Notes: a model not told the origin generated them from the letters alone. DNA of 64,000 nt from Ceratotherium simum simum (GCF_000283155.1 NW_004454166.1:10219170-10283169), one strand, 5' to 3'; counted from the stretch's first letter, positions 12,170 through 23,524 are shown. Numbers and translations: made by a program.

Positions 12170-13785
12170 GGACTTTTGTAATTTCTTAGCTCCTTGCACT
12201 AAAATTCCCAAGCCTAGACCTGGGGAAAGGGATGGGTGGGAGAGGCTGTATGTATTTGGCCAGGAGCTCTCCTTGCAGAAAATGTGTAGAAAGGGCTAAG
12301 GTTTGTGGCTAGTTGAGTGCTCCTCTCCCACATTAACAGGCTGCAGGTGGCACCAGCAGCATGACCAATGACTCTGTGCCATTTCACCCTTTTCACACTT
12401 AATCTTGGCCTTGGCAGATTTTGGACTAACTATGCTAAGTGCCTTTGGGTATATGTCTAGGTTTATACGGGGCAGCACAATGGAGGGGAGCATCTTTATT
12501 CTGAGTGATGTTGATACAGTTTTGCCCAAATACATAGAATATTCCCGTCTCCACTGATTCCTTTCCTAGTAACAAAACCATGGGCCATGAGTGGGCTCGC
12601 CCATGTACCTCTCTACAGAAAGACATAAAGTATGGCAGTGTGTTTTTGTGCCAGTAAGCAGAGAAGTTGTCAGCTTTTCTTTCTCTTCTTGTTTTTCCCA
12701 GGGTTGTCACTTGGCATTCTGGGTAATGTGCATATTGATTGGTGCATATTGATTGGCGTTGCAGCCACCCTAACAAAATGAACAAATGAGATGTAGAGTT
12801 TCTCTTTTATCATACAAATTTGGGGGAAGATGCTGAATTAAGGAGAAGATGCCTTGGTACCAAATAAAGTGAGTTAGGCTGCCAGCAGAAGTGCTAAGGA
12901 GGAGACATTTTGTAATTTATCAAGTTTTAAGCTGTCTCTGTCTCACTGATAAACAGCAGTGTTATTCATTTGGATTAGCTGAAAAGCCTTCTCCCAGACA
13001 GGGATCTGATTCTGAGTTTGGAGATTCCTTGCTGATTATAAGCTAAGGCTCCTGAATGGGTTTCCTTTTCGTCTCCACTTTCCCACCCAGCAGAAGGTGG
13101 AGTTCTTGGCAGTTACATTCCAGCTCTGTAATTCCTTATTGTGCCTCCTTCCTCACTAATTCATTCTGAACTCCAGACACAGTGATTTCCCCTTGCTTCA
13201 AACTGGGTTTACCTAATTATTAACCCAGCAGGAAGAATTAACTTTTAACTCTAGTGTTGTTTTTGTATCTCTTGAGACATCTCAGCATGACTGAGCACCA
13301 CGCAGTCTGAGCAGTGATTTCTGGACCTGGAGCGTGGTTGTAGAGGAGGAGACTTGAGGGGTGGCTGGTAACATAAGGAAACCCGTTTTGATGGGAGTAA
13401 ATATCTGCAAGTGAGCATTCACTAATGAGGCTGAGAGCTTGTTTATAGCAAATAATAACAGTTATTATTCTTCACTTGCTATGAATCACCCTAGCACTGG
13501 GTCGTGTACAACATGCCAAGGTTTTTGCTGAGTGTTTCCTCCTAAAGTCATATGGACAAGACAACTCCAACATGTGAAGGGTAATCCATTGAGAGGAGTG
13601 GGGAGTTTTCTTGCTCTTCTGTCGCTAAGTCAATAAATAAAGACAAATAGCTAATGTGTATATATGTGAAATAATAAATCCACAGTCAGCATAGTCAAGG
13701 AAGGGTGGGAAAAGTCCATTGAGAGAGAGGAACAATGTGTGAAAGAGAATAATAAACAAAGTTAAATGCTATTTTCTGTGAATTT
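12170..13785. other. Single-copy sequence, no gene seen
   Basis: No repeat or gene is recognised. Frames of 79 and 116 codons on the minus strand (12296-12785) lack known domains. A perfect 9-bp-arm palindrome with one central base lies at 13451-13469. Confidence 0.45.
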
Positions 13786-13789
13786 ATAA

Positions 13790-14215
13790 CAATAGCTACC
13801 ATATTGAGATCTCACTTGGTGCCAAGGCAAATCTAGGTGCCACCTATTTTTGTAAACAAAGTTTTATTGGAACACAGTCACACCCATTTGTTCATGTGTC
13901 ATCCATTGTTGCCTTCACACTCTAAGAGCAGAGTAGAGTAGTTGCCACAGGGACTACATGGCCCACAATGCCTAAAATATTTACTATCTGGCCCTTTATA
14001 GAAAAAGTTGGCTGACCGCTGTATTAACTCATTTGGATCTCAAAATATCCTTAGGTGACGATCATTATCCCTGTTTTATAAGTAAAGAACCTGAAGCACA
14101 GATAGGTCAAACAACTTGCCGAAGGTCACATGGCTAGGAAGTGGCTGACTCAAGATTCAGACTCAAGCAGTCCGATTCCAGAGCCTGCGCTCTTCACTGC
14201 TACTCCGCACTGCCC
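13790..14215 (-). repeat. MIR SINE, antisense, split by a hAT element
   Basis: Two MIR arms in the same orientation flank a DNA transposon. The left arm is 13790-13842 (TTGAGATCTCACTTGGTGCC). The right arm is 14022-14215 (TATTAACTCATTTGGATCTC, then CCTGTTTTATAAGTAAAG, GGTCACATGGCTAGGAAGTG). The right arm starts exactly where a MIR consensus would continue, so the inner element inserted into a pre-existing MIR. Confidence 0.72.
13843..14021 (-). mobile_element. hAT-Charlie (MER1-group) DNA transposon fragment
   Basis: The right end, read on the minus strand, is CAGCGGTCAGCCAACTTTTT followed by CTATAAAGGGCCAGATAGTA and AATATTTTAGGC, which is the classic terminal sequence of MER1-group non-autonomous hAT elements. 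On the left is TTTTGTAAACAAAGTTTTAT then TGGAACACAGTCACACCC. No transposase is encoded. A clean 8-bp duplication was not found because the left end looks eroded. Confidence 0.75.
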
Positions 14216-14489
14216 GTCCAACTGTATATGACATGACACGATTCAAGGATTCTAGTCGCCTTGCAGATAGAAAGAAATTTGAACTCACCACTCTGCTGTG
14301 TCTCTCACCAGCCTGGCTCAGACTCTGTCTGGACAGAAGAGCAATTTGGGTGAGTTAGAGGCAAAAATGGGGAAGTGGTTGAAGAGAGTGTCAGCAGTGA
14401 AGGCACGTACTCTCTACTACTGGGTCAGATATGCTCGACTGAGTTCAGCCTAGGCAGACACTGGTCTTTCCTTTATTAAAATTTACTTC

Positions 14490-14555
14490 CTGCCTGGCAG
14501 TGCAATTGGCACACAATAGGAATTCAAAGAATATTTGTAGAATTAAAGATTGGAT
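14490..14555 (+). repeat. L2 LINE 3' end fragment
   Basis: TGGCACACAATAGGAATTCA followed by AGAATATTTGTAGAATTAAA matches the degenerate 3' end of L2 (the usual GGCACATAGTAGG...AATAAATATTTG pattern). It is short and old. Confidence 0.5.
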
Positions 14556-14559
14556 ATTA

Positions 14560-15135
14560 TTGTGGGGTTCCTGTCCAGTTTCCATTACCTCTCCTTCCTG
14601 ATCACAGCACCTTGAATTTCCTTTGAGAAAGTGCCTCTCCTCTATCTAGAGTCATTCAGGTAGACTGAGTGGGACTGACCTCACACCTGACTCCAGTGGC
14701 CAGCTCTGATTAGCCTAAACTAACCAAAGTATCCCTTCTGCCTATGATGATTGGTTCAGGGATGGACACATGATTTAAGGTAGTCCTATCCGAGTGAAGC
14801 TCGCCCCTGCGATGGAACTGCAGAGGCAGTTCCCATGGAAGATGGTAAAGTGAGGATATGAAGAACGGAACTGCCTCTACCATGAGAGGAGAGCCTGTAG
14901 TTGCCAACGGGCCACCACGTGGAGGGAGCTAACTCAGACTGCAACCTGGGATCTGAAACCAGACTCATCTCTGAACTATTTAGTTATGTAACCACCCTCC
15001 CCAACCCCCGCACCAATAAAAAAGAAGAGAGAGAGAGAAAAAAATTCACTTTTTTACTTAAGAAGATTTGACTTGGCTCTTTTGCTGTTTGTCACCAAAA
15101 TATTTCTAATTGATACAGGCAGTAACCTGGCAGAG
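14560..15135 (+). repeat. Old interspersed repeat, LTR-like, family not named
   Basis: The segment has ATGATGATTGGTTCAGGGATG (14744 on), GGACACATGATTTAAGG, CCACCACGTGGAGGG (14911), CCAATAAAAAAG and TTTTGCTGTTTGTCACC...TGATACAGGCAG at the end. This order is that of a widespread eutherian repeat that I cannot assign by name. It contains a short GA-rich run at 15023-15040. Overlapping minus-strand frames at 14710-14968 are repeat-derived. Confidence 0.5.
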
Positions 15136-15149
15136 TTCAAAGAAGATGG

Positions 15150-15320
15150 GACCGGAGTGAGGAAATCTGTGTTTGAGACTCAGCTTTCCACCTGATAAAT
15201 TGTGTTTCTGCATAAGGTGCCCTATTTGTGATTCTTGAGTTTCTCCTCTTGAAGAAAGGACGCTGCCCCATCTTCCTCGTAGGACTGCTGTGAGGAGGAG
15301 GATACACTATTCATGTATTC
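15150..15320 (+). repeat. Probable degraded MIR
   Basis: GGAAATCTGTGTTTGAGACT followed by a TCAGCTTTCCACCTGATAAAT-like stretch and an AAGAAAGGACGCTG segment roughly follow MIR order, but the core is eroded. Low to moderate confidence. Confidence 0.4.
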
Positions 15321-15764
15321 AGAGTTGAGTTTGAGGGTAGAGCAAGAAAGTCTCCCCAGCAGGGTTGACATCAGGTAGACTGAAGTCAGCTCTGTTCTGT
15401 CCACTGGGGTACAGCAAAGCCTTGCAGAGCTTTCTTAGTCTTGCTCCCTTGGCAATCAGACAACGGTGAGATGATGTCATTTAAGTATCTGGTTTGATAG
15501 ACATCTCACTTTATTGGTTCCCAAGGGGAAAGATTATTTTATGAGTCTCTCCCGGATTTTCTACTTTGGGTCAGGAGTGGAGGACACAGAGGTAAGTAGA
15601 TGACTAAACAGACTGACTCAGATGGAAGGAATCAGGTGGAGGATAGATGAGTACACATGAGGATGCAGAGAGGGCACAGCTGCACCTGACCTGCATAAGG
15701 TCCACACTTGTTTCCAGGTGGAAATTTTTAAGTAGTCAGCCCAGCGTACCACTGGGATGGGAAG

Positions 15765-15955
15765 CAGACAACCAGGCTTGTGGTCTGGGTGCCACCTCTC
15801 TGTGCAACACTGGGCTAGTAACTAAATGACTAAAACCTCCTGATGCCTTGGTTTTTTTCATCTGTTAGATGGGTATCTTGTACCTGCCCTGGCAACCTCA
15901 CATTGCTGGTGTGGGGATAAAATGAGAGAATGTCAATGAAAATGCTTTGTGTTTG
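15765..15955 (+). repeat. MIR SINE
   Basis: Sense MIR with GGCTTGTGGTCTGGGTGCCA, an eroded core, CTTGGTTTTTTTCATCTGTT, AGATGGGTATCTTGTACCTG and GATAAAATGAGAGAATGTCA. Single-copy DNA lies on both sides. Confidence 0.65.
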
Positions 15956-16175
15956 CAGAAAGCCCAAGTAGGATGATATATTTGAAAAAATTCAGAAGCT
16001 GCCCATGTTTTTAAGACTTAGTTCTTGCTCACTGAAATACTTTGCAAAGGGAATTCTTGCTGTATGAATTACACTCTCCAATGGCATATCTCACAGGGCA
16101 TGGTAACTTCTAAGCTACTTATGATCTTCAGGACTCAGCGTGTACATGTAGCTGCTTTCTAGAGGAGGCCAGTGG

Positions 16176-16215
16176 ATGATCATCATCATCATCACCACTA
16201 TCATCATCTTGAGCA
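16176..16215. repeat. (CAT)n microsatellite
   Basis: Runs of CATCATCATCATCATCACC, interrupted, directly before a reverse MIR. The same arrangement, a CAT/ATC repeat beside a reverse MIR, recurs at 43.35 kb, probably because the MIR tail tends to seed such runs. Confidence 0.85.
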
Positions 16216-16229
16216 TCTGCATCCTTATC

Positions 16230-16455
16230 ATCACTACTACCATTTATTAAATTCCACAGGTATATCAGGTATTATGGTTGGTGCCTTATATACTTTCTCT
16301 AATTTAAACCTATGATATCCTTATGAGATATTGTCCCCTTTTCACATATGACAAAATCCAGATTCAGAGAGATTGAGTTTCCCAAGGTCACACAGCTAGT
16401 GGAGAGTGTGCTGTAACCCAAGCCCTGCTCTTCTCACTACAGCATGTTGCCTCTA
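16230..16455 (-). repeat. MIR SINE, antisense
   Basis: Antisense MIR: CAGGTATATCAGGTATTATG, CTAATTTAAACCTATGATATCC, CCCCTTTTCACATATGACA, GATTCAGAGAGATTGAGTTT and CCCAAGGTCACACAGCTAGT. The core is well preserved. Confidence 0.85.
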
Positions 16456-16459
16456 CCAG

Positions 16460-17190
16460 AGGGAGCTTTGGAATTAGACCTGGAAGTTCTGATCTCATTC
16501 CATTGCTTCAGCAATTCAACACAAAGGCTCTGGTCCAACCCTTTTCCTTTTGTGTCTCAGTAAGTCATATTTCATCCCTCTCCCCTCCGATCCCACCCTC
16601 ATTGCCGGGTTCTGGAACCGTCTGAGAGTTTCTGGTCTGTAGTTCAGCTTCTCTCCCCAGGCGTTCGAGGAAGGCATTCTCCACAAAAGGGGAAAACACA
16701 TTTTATGAAAGCAAACATGCAGTCCTCAGCAGTTTTACTTATCTTATTTATACACTGCAGTGCAGCTTTCTATGACCTGGTGATTATCATTTCCCAGAGC
16801 CATCGTCATTTTAAAGCTACCTGTTCATCCCGCTTCAGCAGATGGTACTTCGCGAGGAGTATTGTAAGAGCTTTCAAGAAAGAAAACAAACAAAAGGAAG
16901 GTGTGTGGTTGGGTCAGCTAGAGGAAGAACTCACTTGCATTGTCTCCCGACACTGTTCCCTTTCAGCTGGGGCTGTGAGGTGGGAAGGGACACTACGGGT
17001 TTCCAACTACTGGGGGAATTTAGGTGGTGAGTTTCTTTTTTTTTTTTCCCTATCAGTTGGTGACATGGAATAGGCAATCTGCATACAGTTGGTTTAAAAA
17101 ATTCTTGTATCTGATCTTTCCAATGAAATCTGTTTGTTAAATTAAAGCCATTCGTCCCTTCACTCACTTATTTGACAAAACACTTTCGAG
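16460..17190. other. Single-copy sequence, no gene confirmed
   Basis: No repeat family is recognised. A 122-codon plus-strand frame (16705-17073) and a 78-codon minus-strand frame overlap but neither shows a recognisable domain. A T-run lies at 17036-17048. Confidence 0.4.
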
Positions 17191-17194
17191 CACC

Positions 17195-17345
17195 CACCCT
17201 GTGTGGGGTGCTGTTCTGGGTTTGAGTTCTGACTGCCACAAATAGTTCTATGTCCTTGGGCTAACCCTTTGCTTCTCTGGATCTCAGTTTTTCCTTCTGT
17301 AAAATGAGGGGGCTGCCTCAGGTTGCTAAGTCTCCTCCCAGAAGC
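17195..17345 (+). repeat. MIR SINE fragment
   Basis: Sense MIR core: GGTTTGAGTTCTGACTGCCA, ATGTCCTTGGGCTAACCCTT, CTCAGTTTTTCCTTCTGTAA, AATGAGGGGGCTGCCTCAG. The 5' and 3' ends are missing. Confidence 0.72.
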
Positions 17346-17528
17346 AAAGGGATTGGAGTTTGTACGGGTCTTTTACAGATAGAAAATCCTCAAGTTGCAA
17401 ACAAGCCAGCCTTATTTCTCAAGGAGAACTCTCCACAGGGTTACAATTCAAGTTAGGTTGGCTGCGCAGGCTGAATAAGGAGCAAACTATCCCTCCTCTA
17501 TGTTTCAAACTCTCTGAAATGCTTAATA

Positions 17529-17801
17529 CCCTAGAGCATTGTTTCTCAACCTTTTTTTCATTATCTCCTCCATAAAGAGCCTTTTTAGACATTTATTTTC
17601 TAATCCTCCTCCCCCCAAGAATTTTAATACCACAGAAATACTGGACACCTGTTTATGTGCTATGACCTTTGAGAAGTGGGGAAAAAGATTGTAATATCTA
17701 AGATTTTTTGGCCTTCAAGAACCAAATTTCACCCCCTTGGGAGTTATATTACACCCCCCCTGCCCCGCCCAGCCCCTCCTTTGAGAATGCATGCCCTAGA
17801 G
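17529..17801 (+). mobile_element. Non-autonomous hAT DNA transposon (first of a tandem pair)
   Basis: The body 17537-17793 starts CATTGTTTCTCAACCTTTTT and ends CTTTGAGAATGCATG, so the termini are degenerate inverted repeats (CATTGTTTCTCAA against CATGCATTCTCAA). It is bounded by the identical 8-bp direct repeat CCCTAGAG at 17529-17536 and 17794-17801, the length and TCTAGA-like core expected for hAT target duplications. It carries no transposase. The strand is arbitrary. Confidence 0.8.
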
Positions 17802-18152
17802 CAGTGATTTTTAAACCTGTTTTTTTAGCCTGTGCAAATTCTATGCAAAATTCAATATATGAAAGTGATAAAAGTAATATGTTAGTAGTATAAATGTATT
17901 TTAGATGTTAAATTATATAAACATGTTCTATCACCAAGTCAGCCAGAGAGGAAACTAGCAAACATCCTGGTAGAGTCTCCAAAAGTAACCTTTTGAGGTT
18001 ACTTTTGAACATTGAGAATATAACACTTGAATATACTTCTTTTTTTTTAAATTATAGTTTTATAATATTTTAAAATATATTTAAAAATTCAAATCAAACA
18101 TTTTGGAACCCCTAAAACACTGGAACACAGTTTGAAAATCATTGCTCTAGAG
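17794..18152 (+). mobile_element. Non-autonomous hAT DNA transposon (second of a tandem pair)
   Basis: The body 17802-18144 starts CAGTGATTTTTAAACCTG and ends CAGTTTGAAAATCATTG, clear inverted termini. Its 8-bp flanks are CCCTAGAG (17794-17801, shared with the neighbouring element) and CTCTAGAG (18145-18152), one mismatch apart. The interior is AT-rich and non-coding. It is distinct from its neighbour, so this is not a simple duplication. Confidence 0.8.
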
Positions 18153-18368
18153 TCTTCTAGAACATGGACTTTGGAATCAGATGAGATGGGTCTGAGTTTA
18201 TTCTCAGTTCCACCACCTCCCAGCTATAAGATCACGGGCAAGTCAAGAGCTTCAGTTTCGTCATCTGTAAAATGGGTGTTGGAATATCTACCTCAGAGAG
18301 TAACTATGGGGATTGCAATAGATGCAATTGCCTGGCACACAGTAGGCTCTCAGTAAACACTGGTTATC
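18153..18368 (+). repeat. MIR SINE
   Basis: Sense MIR directly after the hAT pair: CATGGACTTTGGAATCAGAT, CTCAGTTCCACCACCTCCCA, GCTATAAGATCACGGGCAAG, TCATCTGTAAAATGGGTGTT and CACACAGTAGGCTCTCAGTA. Well preserved from head to tail. The 74-codon frame 18132-18356 is repeat-derived. Confidence 0.87.
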
Positions 18369-18369
18369 T

Positions 18370-19960
18370 TTTGCTACACTCTATGTCTTTGTATTTTCCA
18401 CTGACCATAGCAACTTGTGCCTGAACACACAGCAAATGATAGCTGCAGAGGGACTTGTGGCCAAATCAAACAAGGAGGGGTTCCAGTATCACTCTCAGTG
18501 ACTCTGTTTTCCTTTTCCTGGACCTGGAACAGGGAAGGGTATTATTACTCTGCCTGAGATCATGTTAAACTGGCATGAATCCTGACTTGTTTTTTTTATG
18601 AAACTGATGGGCCCAGCTATTAACTCTTCATAATCTGAGTAATGTAAATCTTGTCTTGTAAAAAAAAAAAATCACATATCGTTAAATGGAGACCACCCGG
18701 TTTTATAGGTGGTAACACCAAATGTTGTTTTATAACAAACTTTCTAATAAAGCGTGCTCCATTTTGATAGAATTTAGCAGTACATACCATTTTTTTATTT
18801 GGACATCTGAGTAGTCTATTTACGTACATTTATGGATTGGGCGCATCTTGAATGTAATGATAACCATTGAGTATCATTGACCATATTCTTTTCAAAGCTC
18901 TAATTGGGCTTGTTCTCCATAAAGATGAGAGAGGACTTCATGTGGTTTGGGACCAAAATAATTAAGAATACTACCAGATACAGATGTCATAAGGACAATT
19001 CAGAGAATTGGGCTGTGGTCTAGTCCCATTTGAATTGCTTCTGGGATTTTGCTATGGTCATCTGTAGAAGAGGCAGTGTGAGTTCAAGTAATATGCATTC
19101 TTTTAGATCCATCAGTGTGAAAACCAGAAATGATGATCCCAATGACCCCCTCCCCCCTCTAACATGTTTTGAAGAGGAAAAAATGATGGGGGGCATGAGG
19201 AAAAAATGTACAACTGGTTCACTGGGATAACTTTAAAATTTCTTCTAGGGGAAAAATTTATATGTATTTCTTCTTTTGCATGTGTGTTGAAGCCTATGGT
19301 TGATAAAACTGAAGTTCTACATCATAAATTCCCATTTGGGCATTCAGTTCTGAGAACCTGCATCCAGCAGCCTTATCACTTTGAAGTGAAGTCAAATCAC
19401 TAATGGAATCTGCTAGCTTTTCACACACTGAAATTAGCTTTGATTCTTTCCCTCAAACATATGTTGAAAAGCACCATGTGCCTGCTGTACACTGACCCAG
19501 CAAAGCAATCGATGCCAAGGAGGAGGCTTGTGGACTCACCTACTGGGGTTGAGAGAAAGAAATATATTTCTTTCAGGAGTAGAAACAGGATTTCTGAGCT
19601 CTCTTCTGGCCCCAAAGAAGGGAGAGCCTCCTCCTTCCCTCCCTAAGAAGGAAGAGAAAGTAAATGCCATTTTCCTTTGCGACTGTGAATAATAACATTT
19701 ATGCTCTGAGATCGGTTTACTTCTTTAATATGAAAAACGATATCCTGTTTGGATGAGACATTTCCTTGAATGCTTAGCATAAATGGAGCCCTTAAGCTTT
19801 TAACAAGAAATTCTGGGCTGTCTTGCCTGAAAACCTAGAGTGGATCTTGGAAACATTGCAGTTTTCTTGATTTGCAAAAACTAGCCTTTTCCTTGAGATT
19901 ACTGACAGCACTCTTTGTTTGATATTCAAGAAGAGCCATCTGAAATAATCCTTGTTTGTC
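18370..19960. other. Single-copy sequence, no gene seen
   Basis: No repeat family or gene is recognised. Frames of 60-69 codons on both strands have no known domain. An A11 run sits at 18661-18671. Confidence 0.45.
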
Positions 19961-19964
19961 TATC

Positions 19965-20112
19965 ATTTTTTCTTTCTGTGTCTTTGTCTCATTGTCTCTC
20001 TCTGATTCTAACACTCACTTGTCTCTTTCTGTCTCTCTTTCTTTCTTTGTCTCTCTCTTCTCATCCCCTTTTCCCTTCCTCTCTCTTCACACTCTCTCTT
20101 TCTCTCATTTGA

Positions 20113-20150
<38 letters not shown>
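19965..20150. repeat. Polypyrimidine tract followed by (CA)18
   Basis: About 140 bases of nearly pure C/T with TCTC and TTTC units (19965-20108) run into an uninterrupted CA dinucleotide tract at 20114-20150 (37 bp). The plus-strand Leu/Ser-rich and His/Thr-rich frames across it are translations of the repeat, not proteins. Confidence 0.95.
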
Positions 20151-20152
<2 letters not shown>

Positions 20153-20159
20153 CTCCTTT

Positions 20160-21384
20160 TTATTTTTTATCATGCTCTCAAGTGACACGGGCCCAGTTAA
20201 GGTATTACAAAGCTGAGAGATAAGTATGCTGGAGAAGGAAATGCATTTTTCGTCACTCACAGTGACAATTAAAATGACAACAACAAGGCCAGGCTCTTCC
20301 ATCATTGTTTTTTAATGCTGTCAGCACCAACTTTGCCAGAATTATCCTGTCTGATGTATGAGTGGACTTGGTCATTTTTCACATTGTGCCATCCAGAGCC
20401 TCAATATCATTTAAAAGAATAAATTAGCTTCCATCTCATTTAAAGGAGCATTCTAAAGACCCTTCTCAGTAACAAGCTCCCCTAGCCAGAGAAGGTTAAT
20501 TCAGTGGGCTGGGATGTGTCTATAGATATAAAAATCTCTTTCTTTGTAGCATAGATGCTGGTTTGAATTCTGGTGTCAAGAGAACAAAGGCATTTTGGTG
20601 AACCACATTTTGATTCACTGAAAGGACTCAGTGGGCAAGTTGTAGCCACTGAAACTGGGATTGTAATACATATATATTAGAGATATTGAATACATACCTT
20701 GCCCATCATTCAGTTCTGGAGAACACACATAGGAGGACAGAAGCACTTGGAGTCCTTCCAAGGGAATATAAACTGCTAGTTGTTTCACAGTGTGGTTTGC
20801 ATTCTCGTACCAGGCAGGATGTAGCTCCAAGCTAGGCAGAGACATTCGTTGAACTTCTTTGAGACAGGGCTTCCTCTTCCTGTGGGCTGGGTTCCCTGCC
20901 CTGCTTCTGTCTTTTCATTTAGACACCTACAATTAAGAGTCTACTGATGGACTGAATGGGGTCCAAAGAGAACCTGTATTCATGTCTGCAGCTGCCAGAG
21001 ACCTCAGAGAATTTTATTCTTTCAGTGGTTTTCTGGAGAGGGAATGAGTTGGAGAATTGACTGCTGGGCAGAGGCTGGGGCCACTATCCCCTCATCTGGA
21101 GAGACTGAAGTCTGACCTTTCTCCTAACATGTGACCTTCTGAAGTAGGCCCTTGGGTGACATAAATCAATTCTTGATCAATAGGGAGCATGGATAATAGA
21201 AACCCAACAAATCTGACTTAGAAAAGTCAACATATTTTTGTGTTCCTGGAGGTAGTTATATTTTAAGGTATACTTATTTGCTTGTCTAGAGATTGAGACC
21301 TCATTCTAGGCCTCTTTTTCTTTTGTCCATCACTCCAATGGTTAATATCTTTAAGCCTCAACTCAAATGACCTTTTTTTAAATC
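20160..21384. other. Single-copy sequence, no gene seen
   Basis: No repeat or gene is recognised. A 76-codon minus-strand frame at 20615-20845 lacks a recognisable domain. Confidence 0.45.
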
Positions 21385-21630
21385 TTTTTTTTTTTGGTGA
21401 GGAAGATTGGCCCTGGGCTAATGTCTGTTGCCAGTCTTCCTCTTTTTGCTAAGGGATATTGGCCCTGAGCTAATATCCATGCCCATCCTCCTCTATTTTG
21501 TATGTGAGACACTGCCACAGCATGGCTTGATGAGCAGTGTGTAGGTCTGCACCTGGGATCCAAACCTGTGAACCCCAGGCTGCTGAAGTGGAGTGTACAA
21601 ACTTAACCACTACACTGCCGGACTGGCCCC
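21385..21630 (-). mobile_element. ERE SINE
   Basis: Reverse ERE: a T-run and GGTGAGGAAGATTGGCCC at the tail side, GCCCATCCTCCTCTATTTTG in the middle, TGGGATCCAAACC across the antisense B-box, and CTTAACCACTACACTGCC then GGACTGGCCCC at the head. Flanking T/A-rich DNA (TTTTTTTAAAT at 21373 and 21641) hides the duplication, so target-site limits are uncertain. The 61- and 74-codon frames here are repeat-derived. Confidence 0.9.
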
Positions 21631-21734
21631 TAAAAGTTTTTTTTTTTAAATTGATACCTGCCCTCCTGGGTGGTCTCTCCTCTTGCCTTATCTCTACTCT
21701 AGCACTTGTATTTTGTTCCAGGTATTGGTTTCTC

Positions 21735-21858
21735 TCTGTCTGTGAGACAGGGGCTCTCTGAGGGCGGGGACCATGTTTTACTCATCTCTGTGCCCCAGGA
21801 CCTAGCACAGCGCCTGGCACATTCTAGGTGCTTAGCGAATGCTGAATTGAATTCCACA
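21735..21858 (+). repeat. L2 LINE 3' end
   Basis: CTGAGGGCGGGGACCATGTT, CATCTCTGTGCCCCAGGACC, TAGCACAGCGCCTGGCACAT and TCTAGGTGCTTAGCGAATGC follow the 3' end of L2 elements closely. 5'-truncated. Confidence 0.8.
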
Positions 21859-21859
21859 G

Positions 21860-23520
21860 ACCAATTTACGAAAACGTTTTGAGAAAAAGAAGTATGATTT
21901 TGTGCTCTTGTGCCAAGCCTTCCCCAGCCTTAGTTCAGGTGCATGCTTGGAGAAAATTTAGAAACCATGGCATGGAGAAGGGTTATAAATCATTTAAGTA
22001 AAGTCAAAGGAAGTTGAACATCCCTGGGAACTCATCAATCCTAATTTAGTAGGACTGGGAGATGTTTCATATTTCAAACTCTGGCTTTCTGGTTTTCGAG
22101 GGTAATGCCATATTGACCAATTGTTCGTGCCCAACATTTTTTTCCTCCCCTTTTTCATCTGTGAATAGCAGTCTCATTGATGTTGGGAGATGTTCATGGA
22201 CATTGAAAGCATTTCACTTCGTTGTTTAAAGAAGGCTTTGTCCTGAAGGCATGAGATTTTTCTTTCACATGAGGTGGAAAAGAAAATAAGAAAGCCTCCC
22301 TCTGTCCTTGGGTTCACATGGTAGGAACTCTTTCTTGAAGCAATAAAAGCCTTTGGAGGAGACCTTTCAATATAAGGGTTTCATGTTAAGTACTGCACAT
22401 GGGGACAGAAGCTAAATCCCAATTTACTGAGCTGTATTTCCCAAGATTTGTTCCCTCGCAGCACAGAGGCTCTGTGCAAGCTCCATCAGGCTACCGCAGA
22501 CCAAGCCAGAGGATTTGAATATTAATGCCATTCAGGTTTCCTTTTAGAGGAAGCCCTCTTAGTCACAATAGTAGGACACTGCCTGCAAGTCTTTGACTGA
22601 ACATGAAAACAAAGAGTTCAGAGTGTATCAATAAAAGGAAGGATCAAGAAAATGCACACAAATCATGCCCACCCGCCCAACCTCTCCCACCTCTCTATCA
22701 GCGTGCAGAGAATGCTTTCTCCAGGGACGTGCTCATTGCATAATGAAGGCTTGTCATTTAGGAGCCAAAATAAAATCCGTTTTCCGTGTAGTCAGATACA
22801 TTCTTGATGAGATTCCGAGTCTCACAAAAGAATGTTGCAGATTCCTTCCACTCATATCAAGCAACTAAATGTTGATCTGGAGAAACAAAGAAATGGAAAA
22901 AGAAAAATGAGTTTGTTGTCAAATTGAAATACCATGTTTTTGTATTGCTGGCTGATATATCTGTAATTCTCATCTGCCATTCCTTCATCGTATGTGCGTA
23001 AGAGTGTGTGTGTGTGTGTGTATAATTTTTCCCTCCAAATCTGCAAAATATTGCAAAACTAGATTTAAATATTTCAGGCGGACTGCGCCCAGCATTTGCA
23101 TTCCTCTGACTCATTCAGAGAAAAGACATCTGAGCAGAAATACAGCAGATAAAAGAGAAACCATTAATCCAAGGAAGATTACTGGCACAGAATCTTTATC
23201 CTGTATCCTTCCTGAAATGAGACAAAGATCTCACTATGTACATCCCTGGCTTAGCTTCAGATAGTAAGCAATATAGAAGTGTAAACATGGTCCTTTTTAA
23301 AGGCACACTGCATTTGTCTGAATTCTGAAGCATCATCCTTCTGGTAGATTCTTGCTGCCTTGAGTGTCTTGCTTTCTTCTCTGGTGTCTTCTGTCCTCGC
23401 TCTCATTCTTTCCACTGTCACCTTCTAATTGGGACCCTTGACTTCCCCACGATGTTAGGGTTGACTTTGAAAAGACCATTACATCAAGTCTAGAGTAGGT
23501 ACTAAGTGGTCTGGGTCATG
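21860..23520. other. Single-copy sequence, no gene seen; (GT)9 at 23004-23021
   Basis: No transposable element is recognised over about 1.6 kb apart from the short GT microsatellite at 23004-23021. Short frames on both strands have no known domain. It is the left part of a long stretch without young insertions (see findings). Confidence 0.5.
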
Positions 23521-23524
23521 AAGA

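Noticed and set aside
13451..13469. Perfect palindrome AATAATAAC-A-GTTATTATT
   Set aside because: Low-complexity A/T-rich sequence makes a 9-bp-arm palindrome unremarkable; no other support.
19956..20216. Ser/Leu-rich and His/Thr-rich frames that resemble a secreted repeat protein
   Set aside because: They are translations of the polypyrimidine tract and the CA microsatellite.
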